A stretch of DNA of 64,000 bases from contig CAVZSO010000002.1 of the NCBI GenBank assembly GCA_963777975.1, positions 1 to 64,000 on the forward strand, read 5' to 3'. The stretch is from CSP1-4 sp963777975 (GTDB lineage: Bacteria; Chloroflexota; Limnocylindria; Limnocylindrales; CSP1-4). The translations under genes were made by a program, and so were the position numbers. Shown piece after piece: positions 19,224 through 29,491 of this stretch (position 1 is the stretch's first letter; each line of letters starts with the position of its first letter). The notes below the pieces were generated by a model. It did no database searches, had not been told where the DNA came from, and worked only from the letters and a program-made list of their open reading frames with translations.

Positions 19224-20552
19224 GTTAGGGACTCGGAAAGAAATAACTATCCCACGGTTCGATAGAACGACCTCGCCGGAAAGCTGCGAGGAGGCCGAGA
19301 TGGTCGAGCTGAGCGAGGCGTTCAAGGGCGACCCTGATCGCGACGGCGAAGGGCCTCGCGGCGCGTAGCGTCGCGCTCTTCATGGCCCGCACCGTGCCGC
19401 GCCTTGGGCCAAGGCGGCCAACGCCGGGCCGAGGCGGAACTCGGCTGGAGCCGCGTCACCATCCGCAAAGGCATGCACGAACTCGACTCCGGCATCACCT
19501 GCGTCGACGCCTTCTCGCCTGCGCGGACGCAAGCCGCGCCGAGGAGCACCTGCCCCGCCTCCTGGACGACATCAGGGACATCGTCGACGACCAGAGCCAG
19601 ACCGACCCCACCTTCCAGCACCCAGCGGCTGTACACCCGCCTGACCGCCGCCGAGGTCCGCCGCCAGCTGATCACCAGGAAGGGCTACACCGACGACGAG
19701 CTGCCCACGCCGCAGACCATCCGCACGCAAGCTCAACGACGCTGGGCTTCCGCCTCGACCAAGGTCGCCAAGTGCCGGCCCCAAAAAAGATCAAGCAGAC
19801 CGACGCCATCTTCGAGCGGCTGAAGCAGGTCAACCCGGAGGCCGACGAGGCCCGGAGACACGCTGCGGCTGTCGCTGGACGCCAAGGCGACGGTGAAGAT
19901 CGGCCCGTTCTCCCGCGGGGGCAAGAGCCGGGCCGAGGTCGAAGGCGGCGGACCACGACTTCAAGCCGGAGGCGACGCTGACGCCGTTCGGCATCTTGCT
20001 GCCCGCGCTACGACGAGCTGACGCTGTACTTCACCGCGCTCGAAGGTGACGAGCGACTTCATGGTGGACGTCCTGGAGCGACTGGTGGGAGGGGAACCGG
20101 GGGCGGTTCCCCGAGGTGACGACGCTGGTGATCAACCAGGACAACGGGCCGGAGAACCACAGCCGGCGGACGCAGTTCCTGAAGCGGATGGTCGGGTTCG
20201 CCCGGGAGCACCGGCTGACTGGTGCGGCTGGCGTACTACCCGCCGTACCACAGCAAGTACAACCCGATCGAGCGGTGCTGGGGCGTGCTGGAGCAGCACT
20301 GGAACGGGGAGCTGCTGGACAGCCAGGAGGCGGTGCTGGGGTTCGCCCGGACCATGACCTGGAACGGCAAGCACCCCACGGTCGAGCGTGCTGACGGACG
20401 CCTACCCCAAAGGGGTCCGCTTGCCCAAGAAGGAGATGCTGCTGGTCGAGAAGGAGGTGCGACCGGCTGCCCGACCTCGACGATTGGTTCGTGGACATCC
20501 CTGGCCACGAACCGCCCTCGCTGGGATAGTTATTTCTTGCCGAGTCCCTTAC
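19224..20552 (+). mobile_element. ISAzo13-family insertion sequence, complete
   Basis: Terminal inverted repeats of about 30 bp: left GTTAGGGACTCGGAAAGAAA through ACTATCCC at 19224-19253, right GGGATAGTTATTTCTTGCCG through GTCCCTTACC ending near 20552. They differ at two positions. The element encloses one transposase gene. Its left end lies exactly next to the IS110 start codon, so it appears to have inserted immediately upstream of that gene. No clear target duplication is seen. Confidence 0.8.
19300..20529 (+). CDS. ISAzo13-family transposase (frameshifted)
   Basis: Pieced from the ATG at 19300 (MVELSEAFK). The pieces are AEAELGWSRVTIRKGMHEL (helix-turn-helix region), YTRLTAAEVRRQLITRKGY, LPTPQTIRTKLN, TPFGIFVPRYDELTLYFTAS, TTLVINQDNGPENHSRRTQF with the catalytic D, then YYPPYHSKYNPIERCWGVLE with the catalytic E. 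It ends DLDDWFVDIPGHEP with TAG at 20527-20529. This is the DDE transposase family common in Planctomycetes (Rhodopirellula-type). About eight indels, several at G or C runs. Confidence 0.85.
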
Positions 20553-20920
20553 CTTGACAGGGGGCGGGGTGCCGGGCCGTCCCAGCCTTGCGATGCGGCC
20601 GAGATCGACCACGCGACTGTTCGGGATCGGGCCGGCGGGGAAGAGGCGGGGCGGCGACCAAGCTCACACACGGCCTCGTCGGGCCGGGAGGGAGACGCTG
20701 ACCGCCCCGCTGTTCCATTGTACTCCTTGTGATGTCTGACACGAACCTACTCCAACATACAAGGGGGTGCGGAAACGCCCAGGCCATAACTCAAGAACCA
20801 GTCGCCTTTTGCGCGACGCCTGGTTGACCCCCGCAACGCACGGGATCAGCGCGGTCGGGCCCAATTTTTTCTCCCTCGTCCGGTCGTTGCGGCTCTGTGG
20901 TTAGTCTTCGTCTTGCTACT
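20553..20920. other. Region without a recognisable gene
   Basis: No coding sequence with family features is seen between the ISAzo13 right end and the dehydrogenase gene, whose stop is at 20921. Nothing further is supported. Confidence 0.35.
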
Positions 20921-23005
20921 TCACTTCACGAACCGGTAGATCCCCGGCCGTTCGGCGGCGACGACCAGGAAGTACACCTCGCCCTGCTCGTCCTCGCCGA
21001 ACGACAGGACCGGCGACTGCCCGGGTCCGCGGATCGGCCGGTTGGCGACCACCCGCTTCTGCCTTCTCGTCGTACTTCAGCGCCCAGATCTTGCCGGTGA
21101 CGTAGTCGGCGTAGAGGTAGTGCCCGTCCAGCTCCGGCAGCCGCTTGCCGCGGTAGACGCGGCCCGCCGGTGATCGACTTGCCGACGTCGTGGTGGTACT
21201 CCCAGATCGGCTCGATCAGCTCCTTGCTCGGCCCGACGCCCTTCGGCGCCGAACGGGTGCAGCCTCTCGCGGCGGTTCCAGCCGTAGTTGCCGCCCTTCT
21301 CGATGATGTTGATCTCCTCGTACAGGTTCTGGCCGACGTCGCCGGCCCACAGCTTGCCCGTCTTGCGGTCGAACGCCATCCGCCAGACGTTGCGCAGGCC
21401 GTAGGCCCAGATCTCCGGCCGCGCGTCCTCCTTGCCGACGAACGGGTTGTCCTTCGGGATGCGCGTAGTTCTTGCCGTCGTCCTTCGCTGTTCACGTCGA
21501 TGCGGAGGATCTTGCCGAGCAGCGTGTTCAGGTTCTGGCCGTTGTCGAACGGGTCGTTCGCCGCGCCGCCGTCGCCGAGGACGACGTACAGGTAGCCGTC
21601 CGGCCCGAAGCACGATCGTGCCGCCGTCGTGGTTCCAGAACGGCTGCTTCGAACTTGAGCAGCACCTCCTCGCGACGCCGGGTCGGCCTCGGTCGGGTCG
21701 TCCTTGCTGACCCGGAACCGCGACACGACGTTGCGCTGTCGCCTTCGGCCTTCCGCTTCGGCGTGTAGAAGACGAAGAACTCGCCGTTCTCCTTGTACTT
21801 CGGGTGGAAGGCCAGGCCGAGGAAGCCCTCCTCGTTCGGTCTTGTCGTCGTAGCTGCACCCGGTCGCTGGATGTCGAGGAAGACCTTCGTCTTCGGTCGC
21901 CTTCGGGTCGTTCGGGAAGACGTGGATGACGCCGTGCTGCGTGGCGACGAAGACGCGGTTCGAGCCGTCGCCGGCGTGCGTCAGCACGATCGGCCGCAGC
22001 GGCGTTCGGCCTTGCCGGTGTCGGTCTCGCGCTCCAGCCCGGTCCACTTCAGGTCGGGGAAGGCGAGCTCGGTCTTGCAGCGGCAGCGGCGTCTCATCCA
22101 CCTCGGCCCGGGCACCTGGTCGGGCACCGCGGTGAGCGTGCCGGCCTTCATGTCGGGGACGAGGATCGATCTTGCCGTCGGCGGGTCGAGGCAGATGTCG
22201 GCGGCGGACTCGAAGCCCTTCGGCCGACAGGACCGGCTTCGTCGCCGGGCCGCGGGATGACGCAGACCTTGCCGCTCTTCCAGCTCGATGACGAACAGCC
22301 GGCCGTAGTGGTCCCAGGCGAGGCCGTCGCCGCCGCCGAGCCGTCGGCGACCTTCTCGGCCGTGCCGTCGGCGAGCTTGACGCGGTAGCAGGTCGCCGGT
22401 GCCGAAGTCGAGCGACGAGCAGGTGACGACTCGCTCGTCCAGCGCAGCGCCGTTGGGCGTGTTCAGGCCGGGCATCTTCTTGTCGTCGGCGATGCCGACC
22501 GAGCGGTCGCCTGACGCGCCCTTCGGGTCGATGTCGGTAGATCGGCCCCGCCGCCGCCCTTGCCGTCCGCCGGAGTCGCTGACGTAGAGCGTGCCGCTCT
22601 CGGCGTCGACCGACGATGTCGTTGAGGAAGATCGGCGGCGACCGGGAAGGCCTTCGGCGTCGGCGAAGACCGTCGGCCTTGCCCTTGCGCGTCGATCCGC
22701 AGGACGCGTGTCTTGTCGGCGACGAACAGCCACTTGCCGGAAGGCGACGATGCCCTTGGGGTCGTCGAGGCCGGTGGCGAACGGCGACGGCCTTGCCGCT
22801 CGTCGACGACGACGACCGCGCCGTCGCCGTCCTTGTCGAACTCGCCGATGACGGTGACGTAGACCCGGCCGTCGGGGCCGACGCAGACCGACTCGGGGTT
22901 CTTCAGCCCGTCGACGACGGTCGGGATGGGGCCCTTCGATCCGACCAGGGTCGGGGCCGCCGACGCGACGCCCGCCGTTAGCAACAGTACGAACAGATAC
23001 CGCAT
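20921..23005 (-). CDS. Secreted two-propeller protein: SMP-30/NHL domain plus PQQ-type sugar dehydrogenase
   Basis: The ATG at 23005 gives MRYLFVLLLTAGVASAAP, a signal peptide. Residues about 20-320 form an SMP-30/NHL-type propeller with VCVGPDGRVYVTVIGEFDKD and LFVADKTRVLRID. The second half (about 350-690) is a glucose/sorbosone dehydrogenase propeller: THAGDGSNRVFVATQHGVIH, FGPDGYLYVVLGDGGAANDP, NPFVGKEDARPEIWAYGLRN and GGNYGWNRRE, with the conserved GDGG, GLRN and GxNYGW motifs. It ends ERPGIYRFVK. There are compensating indels but no net shift over about 694 codons. Such fusions are typical of Planctomycetes. The substrate is unknown. Confidence 0.8.
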
Positions 23006-23188
23006 GGAGAGCCACTCCTGGGAATGCCGCGTGGGACGACGGGGGCTGTTGTATGGACCGGGAAGAGCCTGGCACGGAGGCGGTCGGCTCTGCGACCGCC
23101 GCAGCAAGCGGATTCTCGCTCTCCGATCGCCCTGGATTCGCGGCCGCGGGTCGGCGTCTCCCGCATCCTCCTCCACCAGCGCTTCCCC

Positions 23189-23861
23189 ATGCAGCACCGC
23201 GCCTTCCGCGACCGAGCCCACTTCCCCGAACTGGACGGCCTGCGCGGCATCCGCGCGCTGCTGGTGATGATGTCGTCCTGTACGCCCACAAGGCCTACTG
23301 GGCCTGGCTCGCCGGGGCCAAGGGCGTCGTCGTCTTCTTCGTCCTCAGCGGCTTCCTGATCACCACCCTCGCCCTGCGCGAGGAGGAACGCACCGGCCGG
23401 CTGTCGCTCGGGGCGTTCTTCCTCCGCCGTGCCTTCCGCCTGCTGCCGCTGTACTACCTCGTGCTCGGCGTTACGTCCGCTCCACCTCCGTCCTCGGGCC
23501 AGGGCACCGCCGAGCATGCCGTACCTTCACCGAGGCGCTGCCGGTACGCCTGGTACCTGCAGGAGGCGCCGTTTTTTCCGCTGCTGGTGTTCGCCGAAGG
23601 CCGGCTGCCGTTCTTCCACGCCTGGTTGCTGGGCGTCGAGGAGAAGTTCTACCTGCTCTGGCCGTTGTCGGCGTCGTCCTGTGGTGAGCTGACCAAGACT
23701 TTGCTGGGACGTTGGGGCTGGTCGGTTCCTGATGTCTGCTCTGCCGGCCCTGTCGCCATTTGCCCTCACACGGGCCCGTGACATGGCCTCTTACCAGGCC
23801 ATCCTCGCCGGCTGCGCCCTGGCGATGCTGCCGCACCGCCGCGACACGTTCGAGTGGTGAG
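23189..23861 (+). CDS. Acyltransferase 3 (OafA-like) membrane protein, damaged
   Basis: From the ATG at 23189: HFPELDGLRGIRALLVM, GAKGVVVFFVLSGFLITTLA, LREEERTGRLSLGAFFLRRA, LPLYYLVLG, and HAWLLGVEEKFYLLWP. The DGLRG, FFVLSGFLIT, RR-RLLPLYY and VEEQFYLLWP signatures define the family, which transfers acyl groups to sugars at the membrane. The gene is broken near 23680. A further in-family piece YQAILAGCALAML precedes a TGA at 23859-23861. At about 220 residues it is shorter than the usual 350-400, so it is truncated or has lost sequence in assembly. Confidence 0.75.
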
Positions 23862-24052
23862 CCGGTGCGTGCTGTGGCTGTGTGTATGCGACCCACCTCC
23901 TCAGCCTGTGGGCCGGGCGCAGTGGCTGACTGCCTACCCCCTGCCTGCTGCCTGGCCCTGCTGCTTTATGTGTGTTAGTAGATGGGGTTTGGCCGAAGGG
24001 TTAGCCCCCCCCCCTCTTCCTAAGCGGCAGAACCCTAACACGGCTGAGGCAG
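23862..24052. other. GC-rich tail before the A-run, Alu-like snippets
   Basis: No gene. It contains GGCCGGGCGCAGTGGCT at about 23910, AGTAGATGGGGTTT at about 23980 and GGCTGAGGCAG at about 24042, directly followed by 60 A. These short strings resemble parts of a primate Alu element but are not in one consistent arrangement. Confidence 0.3.
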
Positions 24053-24118
<66 letters not shown>

Positions 24119-24317
24119 GAATCTCTGCCCATAGACTGCGACTGGTGTTGCACTGACTGGTTGAATGCACCATCGTAACTTCGCCCTTCCAACCGTTCCG
24201 CCAGTAGGGCTTTGTTTGCATATTTGATACGTTTCTTCTTGGCAGCAATTTCTGACTATTTTCGCTTCAAATGTAGATGTAGTTGATCTGAAAACTGTAT
24301 ACAGTGGATATTTGAGT
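24119..24317. other. Short region downstream of the defence operon
   Basis: No gene recognised. The minus strand allows a piece AKKKRIKYANKALLAERLEG, which could be the start of a further gene truncated at the A-run, but this is not supported by a known family. Confidence 0.3.
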
Positions 24318-25484
24318 TTACGCCGGAACTACTCGGGCGCTATCGACATCATATCTACAGTTCACGATCGTCCCGTCCTTGATCCGGCGCACGGCATCGT
24401 CGATCGCATCGAGCGGAACCAGAAACCATTCGCGCGGTCGAAATGGCTTTCCGAAACGATCCTTCATTTCAAGATCAAGTCGTGCTGGCTCGAAGAACCT
24501 ATGGATCAGGTTTTCCAGTTTCACGCGGTTCACGTTGAAGAGCTCATAGGTCGCAACGATCTCGACATCGGCTAACAAGAAGGTGGGGTCGACCCTGGCC
24601 GAGGCAATGCGCACTTCGACATCATTTCCGGTGACCCCGATTTTGTGGATCACCTCGCGGTGATCGGCAATGCGGGTATCCTTGCAATTGCTTCGCAACA
24701 CATAGATGGTGCCGCTGCCTAGGTCGCCCGTCTCGGACGAGCTGCCGAACAGGGGGCCGACATCGGGATCGGTGATGCGACGTCCTGCGGGATCAGCATG
24801 GAGCTGCCGCTGGAGTGAGCGCATGAGCATGTTGCTCTCGGTGCCGTTGTCGAAAATAACACGCAGGCGGGCGTCGCGACGACCCTGATCGTTGGTGAAG
24901 ACCTCACCCTTCTCAGCCACGTAGGCAACCTGCCCGTGGACGATAAAATAGCGATCCGGCTCGATTTCAGATTTCAACTCGAACGGGCGGGCCTTGCGAA
25001 TGTCGGCTTTGAGTTCCTGTTGAATCTTTTGGAAGAGCGGCTTGTACTTCTGGAAATCCGCGCAGGGCTTGCGTGTCGCAACCTCGTCGGGTCGCTTCAC
25101 ATCTTCCGGGCGCGGTACGTGCACGAGGTTTTCGATTTCGGAAGGTGCATCTAGCCCTTCCAGTGCAGCCATAAGCGCATCGTCATCTAGCTCTGTCTGG
25201 AGCTCCGGGGCATCACCGAGTAATCCTTGCCGGTCGAGAGGCGCAAGGATTTCCCGGCAATCGGGAAGTTGGCGCAGGCGATCGAGGCGGACGGCATAAA
25301 GGCGTTCGAATATGTCGCGCCCTTCGCCGTGCAGAGGCTGCCGACCGTGTTCATTCACGAATTTCTGAATCTCTTCGAAGCCTGCAATGATCCGCTCCTC
25401 CCGGGCCGACCGGCCGCCCTTTTTGTCCGGTTCGGCGAAGTCTTTGAGTTCGTCTTCTAGAGAGTCGAGGTCAAGATCAGTCAT
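24318..25484 (-). CDS. GIY-YIG / T5orf172-domain nuclease protein of a defence operon
   Basis: 388 residues, intact frame. The ATG at 25484 opens TDLDLDSLEDELKDFAEPDK. The first 250 residues are charged and helical with no known fold that I recognise. The C-terminal part reads GSGTIYVLRSNCKDTR, then HKIGVTGNDVEVRIASAR, then VEIVATYELFNVNRVKLENL and HRFFEPARLDLEM. This follows the T5orf172/Mug113 type of GIY-YIG nuclease fold: Y near the first strand, KIGxT second strand, R on the helix, E and H later. Its start overlaps the helicase stop by 8 bases, implying cotranslation. Likely the DNA-cutting subunit. Confidence 0.8.
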   Translation of the reverse strand: MTDLDLDSLEDELKDFAEPDKKGGRSAREERIIAGFEEIQKFVNEHGRQPLHGEGRDIFERLYAVRLDRLRQLPDCREILAPLDRQGLLGDAPELQTELDDDALMAALEGLDAPSEIENLVHVPRPEDVKRPDEVATRKPCADFQKYKPLFQKIQQELKADIRKARPFELKSEIEPDRYFIVHGQVAYVAEKGEVFTNDQGRRDARLRVIFDNGTESNMLMRSLQRQLHADPAGRRITDPDVGPLFGSSSETGDLGSGTIYVLRSNCKDTRIADHREVIHKIGVTGNDVEVRIASARVDPTFLLADVEIVATYELFNVNRVKLENLIHRFFEPARLDLEMKDRFGKPFRPREWFLVPLDAIDDAVRRIKDGTIVNCRYDVDSARVVPA

Positions 25485-27541
25485 AGCGCCCCTCTCTCTT
25501 GAACCGCATAAATGCTGTAGCGCCTTCGGCCAATCGCTTTTCCCATGCATCGGGGGAAGTAAGCGACGGATTTCGCCCGTGCTCTTTTATGAAGCGTGCG
25601 GCACGTTGGGCCAGATCCTTGGCCTCCTCCGGGGTGAGCTTGCTATTGCGCCGCGCGATGGCGGCGGCGACCTGCTGCAACCGTTCCTCGTTCATGGATT
25701 TGGCGAGAATGGCATATGCTGATCCGAACGGGTTTATCCGATCAATGAGGTCGATGCTGAGTTCGCGGACGTCCATAGCGAATTGCCGAACCCCGTCGAT
25801 GAAGGCGTTGTTCGCCTTGATCTCTGCATCCGGATTGGCGGCGACCTTGGCCGCTTGCTGCGTGATGTTTAGCGCAGCAATTGCATGTTGCCGAATTGCC
25901 TCTTGGTCGGTCTCGCTCAGCTCGCGGTATCGATCCCGAACGATTTTGCCCATACGAACTTCGGTCAGCTCCTCCGGAACGAGTTCCTGGTCGAACAGGC
26001 CGCGTTCGCTCGCAACTTTATCCTGCACAAAAGCTGCGATGATCTCGTTCAGGTCTTCCTTGCAGATCCGCTGGGCCTCGCGGCTTTCGGGCTGGACGAG
26101 ACCTTTAATCTCGATGTGGACTTCACCGGTTTCCTGATTGACGCCGACATTTGTCTTGTTCGGATCGTAGCCCTCAGGCCCATAATCGAATCCTACCTGC
26201 GGCTCGCTGTTGGCTGTTTTAGGCGTGAAGTTGAAGCGAGGCGCGAGGACCTGCTCCATCAGCAAACTCGCTGCAATGGCTTTCAACGTGTCGTTGACGG
26301 CGCTGACAACAACTTCTTCTGTGGCGTCAGGCTCCGCAATGAGGTTGGTGAAGCGGGCACTTGTCTTGCCTTTGGCATCGCGGGTCGCTCGCCCGATGAT
26401 CTGGACGATCTCGGTCAGGCTCGACCGATAGCCGATCGTGAGTGCGTGCTCGCACCAGATCCAGTCGAAACCTTCTTTCGCCATGCCGAGCGCAATGATC
26501 ACGTCCACATGGTCGCGATTGTTCTTTTGTGTGGGGTCCTTCAGGGCCGTGACCACCTTGCTGCGCCTGGTCTTCGTCATCATCGACAAGGTCAGCAACG
26601 CGCAGCGTGCGGCCATCGGCTGTATCAATGAGCTGAAATCCGGTCGCAGGGTCTGTCTCGCGCCATTTTCCAAGAATGGCCATGACGCCCTCGGCTTCCT
26701 TGATCTTGTCCTTCAGGCTCTCGCGGGCGTTCACATTGGGGATGTGGACGATTGTCTTGAGCTTGTTGTCGAGAACCTTCGCAAGGTCATCGAGATAGGG
26801 GCCAAAATAGAAGAAGTAACCGATATTGAGGGTCTTAAGATATTCGTATCCGTTGAGCTGTTCGAAATAGGTGTAGGTAATCGTCTCGAACCTGTTTTCC
26901 TCTTCGGGGGCCAGAACAGGCGCTGCATCGCCACGAAAATAGGAGCCCGTCATGGCGACGAGATGCGTCTTGTCGTGCGCAATCAGCTGACTCACCTGAG
27001 AGCCGAGGACGTTGTTTTCGTCCACGCTGACATGGTGGAATTCGTCGACAGCAATCAGCCGATCATCAAAAGCCTCGACGCCGAACTGCTCGAAGGCGAA
27101 GCGGAAAGTCGCATGCGTGCAGACCATCGCATCGTCGCCGCTCTCAAGGAATTTCTTGACCGCGCCGACGTTGGTTGAGTCTGCGCGCGGGCTGTCCGCG
27201 CCCGGCGCATTGCAGAGGTTCCATTGCGGCTTGACGGTCCAGTCGGCCCAGAACCCGAATTTGCTCAGTGGTTCATCGGCAAAGGAGCTTCCGATTGAGC
27301 GTTCCGGCACGACAATGATCGCCTGTTTCAGGCCTTGGTTCCGCAACTTGTCGAGTGCGATAAACATCAGCGCGCGGCTTTTACCGGAAGCCGGAGGCGA
27401 CTTGATGAGAAGATATTGCTCGCCTCGCTTCTGGTAGGCTCGCTCCTGCATGGGGCGCATACCGAGCGCATTCGCTTTCGCCGAGGCGCCTGTTTGGGCG
27501 AGCGAAACGGAGACGGACGGAATGCCAGTCGCGTTGGTCAT
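25477..27541 (-). CDS. SF2 DEAD/DEAH-type helicase of a defence operon (one frameshift)
   Basis: The ATG at 27541 overlaps the methyltransferase stop (ATGA). Helicase motifs in order: motif I LLIKSPPASGKSRALMF, motif II LIAVDEFHHVS (DEFH form), motif III LVAMTGSYFRGD, and motif VI EIVQIIGRATRDAKGK with the arginine finger. An indel near 26600 splits the frame. About 280 further residues follow the helicase core, largely helical (EELTEVRMGKIVRDRYRELS), with no family that I recognise. About 685 residues total. The family uses ATP to move on DNA. In context it is probably the translocase of a restriction-like system. Confidence 0.85.
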
Positions 27542-29437
27542 TTGTGTACTACCTTAATCTTCTTGCGCGCGCCCTTAGCTGCTGGCGAGGTAGAAGCCAT
27601 TTTGGTGTAAAGTTCGAAAAGCTTTTCCAGCCGTTCCGTGTCGTTGCGAAAACGGCGGCCAATATAGATGCGCTCCAGAACCTCGTCGTTGCGCTCGTGC
27701 GCCTCGCGCAGGTCGGCGGGCATGTTGTCTGGGTCATAGAGGTCGGCGATCGTCGCCGGGAAATGCGCTTCGCGCGCCAAGCAGGATGTCCTCGGCGCAG
27801 CGGGTCAGGTCGGCCTTGTTGTTCTCGGTGAGCGTCGGGACAGGAAAGGTGTTCCAGCCGAGGGTGTTGGAATAGCGAGAATCGGTTTTCATCTTGCCGC
27901 AGACGGTCGCGATCCAGACAAGGTGCAGGCGCGACGCAATCAGCGCCATGTTCCAGAGCGGCGCGTCGTACAAGCGCGAAGTATCTGTTCAGATATGGTG
28001 CTCTGCCTCTGAACAGACCCACTGGCAAATAGGGCCGATTTTCCGAGACTCACTCGCGGTACGACAATGGATGTCTTTGCGCGCCTGATTGATCTCTCGA
28101 ACTTGTGCGGCAGCGAAGCCACGGCGCTTGCGCCGCTCTGCTCCCGATTCGCGATTTTCGTCGTAACCGCTCAATCCGGCAGTCGTATCGCTGGAATCGA
28201 TTCGCCTCTTCAGACTGTCTCATCCTCAATCCAGAGGCAAAAGCGCTGCACTGCCGTTGATAAACTCTTCCGAGCCGATAAATCTGTCGAACAAATTCTG
28301 TCTGCGTTCGGCGATCAGTCTGACGCAGTGACATCTCGTCTGCTGTCAGAGAAGAAGTTGCCGCCATCGCTGGGCTTATTGCCAAAATCCATCGTCGGCA
28401 ATATCGGCAGATCGGCTAGCGTCGCGCTTTCAACGATACATTGACGTCCGGGCACCAAATAGGCGTTGATGTTACTCGCACTCTGCGCTGCAGATTGCCG
28501 ATCATCTCGTCAGCCAAGATACAGCTTGCGCATCTGTGCTCGCATGACTTGAAATCCCGACGATGACGCACAGTAACACCTGCATTGTGGCTGCGCAAGT
28601 TCGCCCATTTGAAGGACGTGTGAGCGAAGGTGATCTCGCGGCCTGTTCGAAACCAGATGGCCAAAGAATTGGAACCTGCTGGCCTTGACAAATGGAATTG
28701 GTGGACACGAACGCGGCAACGGCGTTCGTCTGCGTGCCGTAGTCAGCCGCCTTCATGAACCAGCCCGCCACGTAGTCGAGTGACTTCCAGCTCTTCGTTC
28801 GTCCTTCGAAAGATCGCTTGCAGGTCGACTTTCTGCTCAGCTGTTTGCCATGTGCTGCCCAGGTAGGGCGGATTACCGCAGATATAGGTTTCGCCGCCCT
28901 CATTCTCGAAGTCGATCTGCGCCTGATCGAGCGGCGTATGAAACAGGTCGTCGGCGTGGTGCTTTACGCCCGTTCCGGTCGGCGGGCAGATGCTCAACCA
29001 GTCGAGCCGCAGCGCGTTGCCACAGGTGATCCAATTGTCCGTATCAAGCGGCAGAAATTCTTGCAGTGCTTCTTTCTGTCCTCGATAGAGCGCGTCACAT
29101 TGAAATTCGGCGATGATCAATGCGAGACGGGCGATCTCGGCTGGAAAGTCGCGCAATTCGATGCCACGGAAATTGGTTACCGGGATGTCTGTCTTTCGAC
29201 CCTCTTCCCCACGCCGTCGGTTGATCTCAGCCTCGATCGCGCGCATTTCCTTGTAGGCGATGACGAGGAAATTCCCTGAGCCGCAAGCGGGGTCGAACAC
29301 GCGGATGCGTGAAATGCGCTTCCGCAAGTTTAGGAGCATGCGAGCATTCTCGCCCGCTTCTTCGAGCTTCGCGCGCAGGTCATCAAGGAAGAGCGGGTTG
29401 AGCACTTTCAGAATATTCGGCACGCTTGTGTAATGCA
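27538..29437 (-). CDS. MmeI-like class I DNA methyltransferase, 5' end cut off by the junction
   Basis: Reads leftward from the join. HYTSVPNILKVLNPLFLDDL leads into IRVFDPACGSGNFLVIAYKE (SAM motif I), then FRGIELRDFPAEIARLAL and YICGNPPYLGSTWQ (catalytic motif IV NPPY, an adenine-N6 methylase form). A target-recognition region follows with frameshifts (28000-28900). It resumes with YDAPLWNMALIASRLHLVWI and SNTLGWNTFPVPTL, and an MmeI-type C-terminus ATIADLYDPDNMPADLREAH. The N-terminal part, where MmeI enzymes may carry a nuclease domain, lies beyond the join and is missing. The stop at 27538 overlaps the helicase start. Confidence 0.85.
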
Positions 29438-29450
29438 TGCCGAGCGCGCC

Positions 29451-29488
29451 AGCAATGCGAACCGAACGAGTGACTACAATAAACCAAT
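29451..29488. other. Adapter-bearing chimeric junction F/G
   Basis: AGCAATGCGAACCGAACGAG matches the nanopore adapter complement with about four differences. It interrupts the methyltransferase coding sequence on the left and begins a GC-rich planctomycete-type coding frame on the right. Confidence 0.75.
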
Positions 29489-29491
29489 CCC

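Noticed and set aside
27980..28015. GAAGTATCTGTTCAGATATGG string resembling the nanopore adapter
   Set aside because: The MmeI-type methyltransferase coding sequence runs through it (YDAPLWNMALIASRLHLVWI follows in frame shortly after), so it is not a join.
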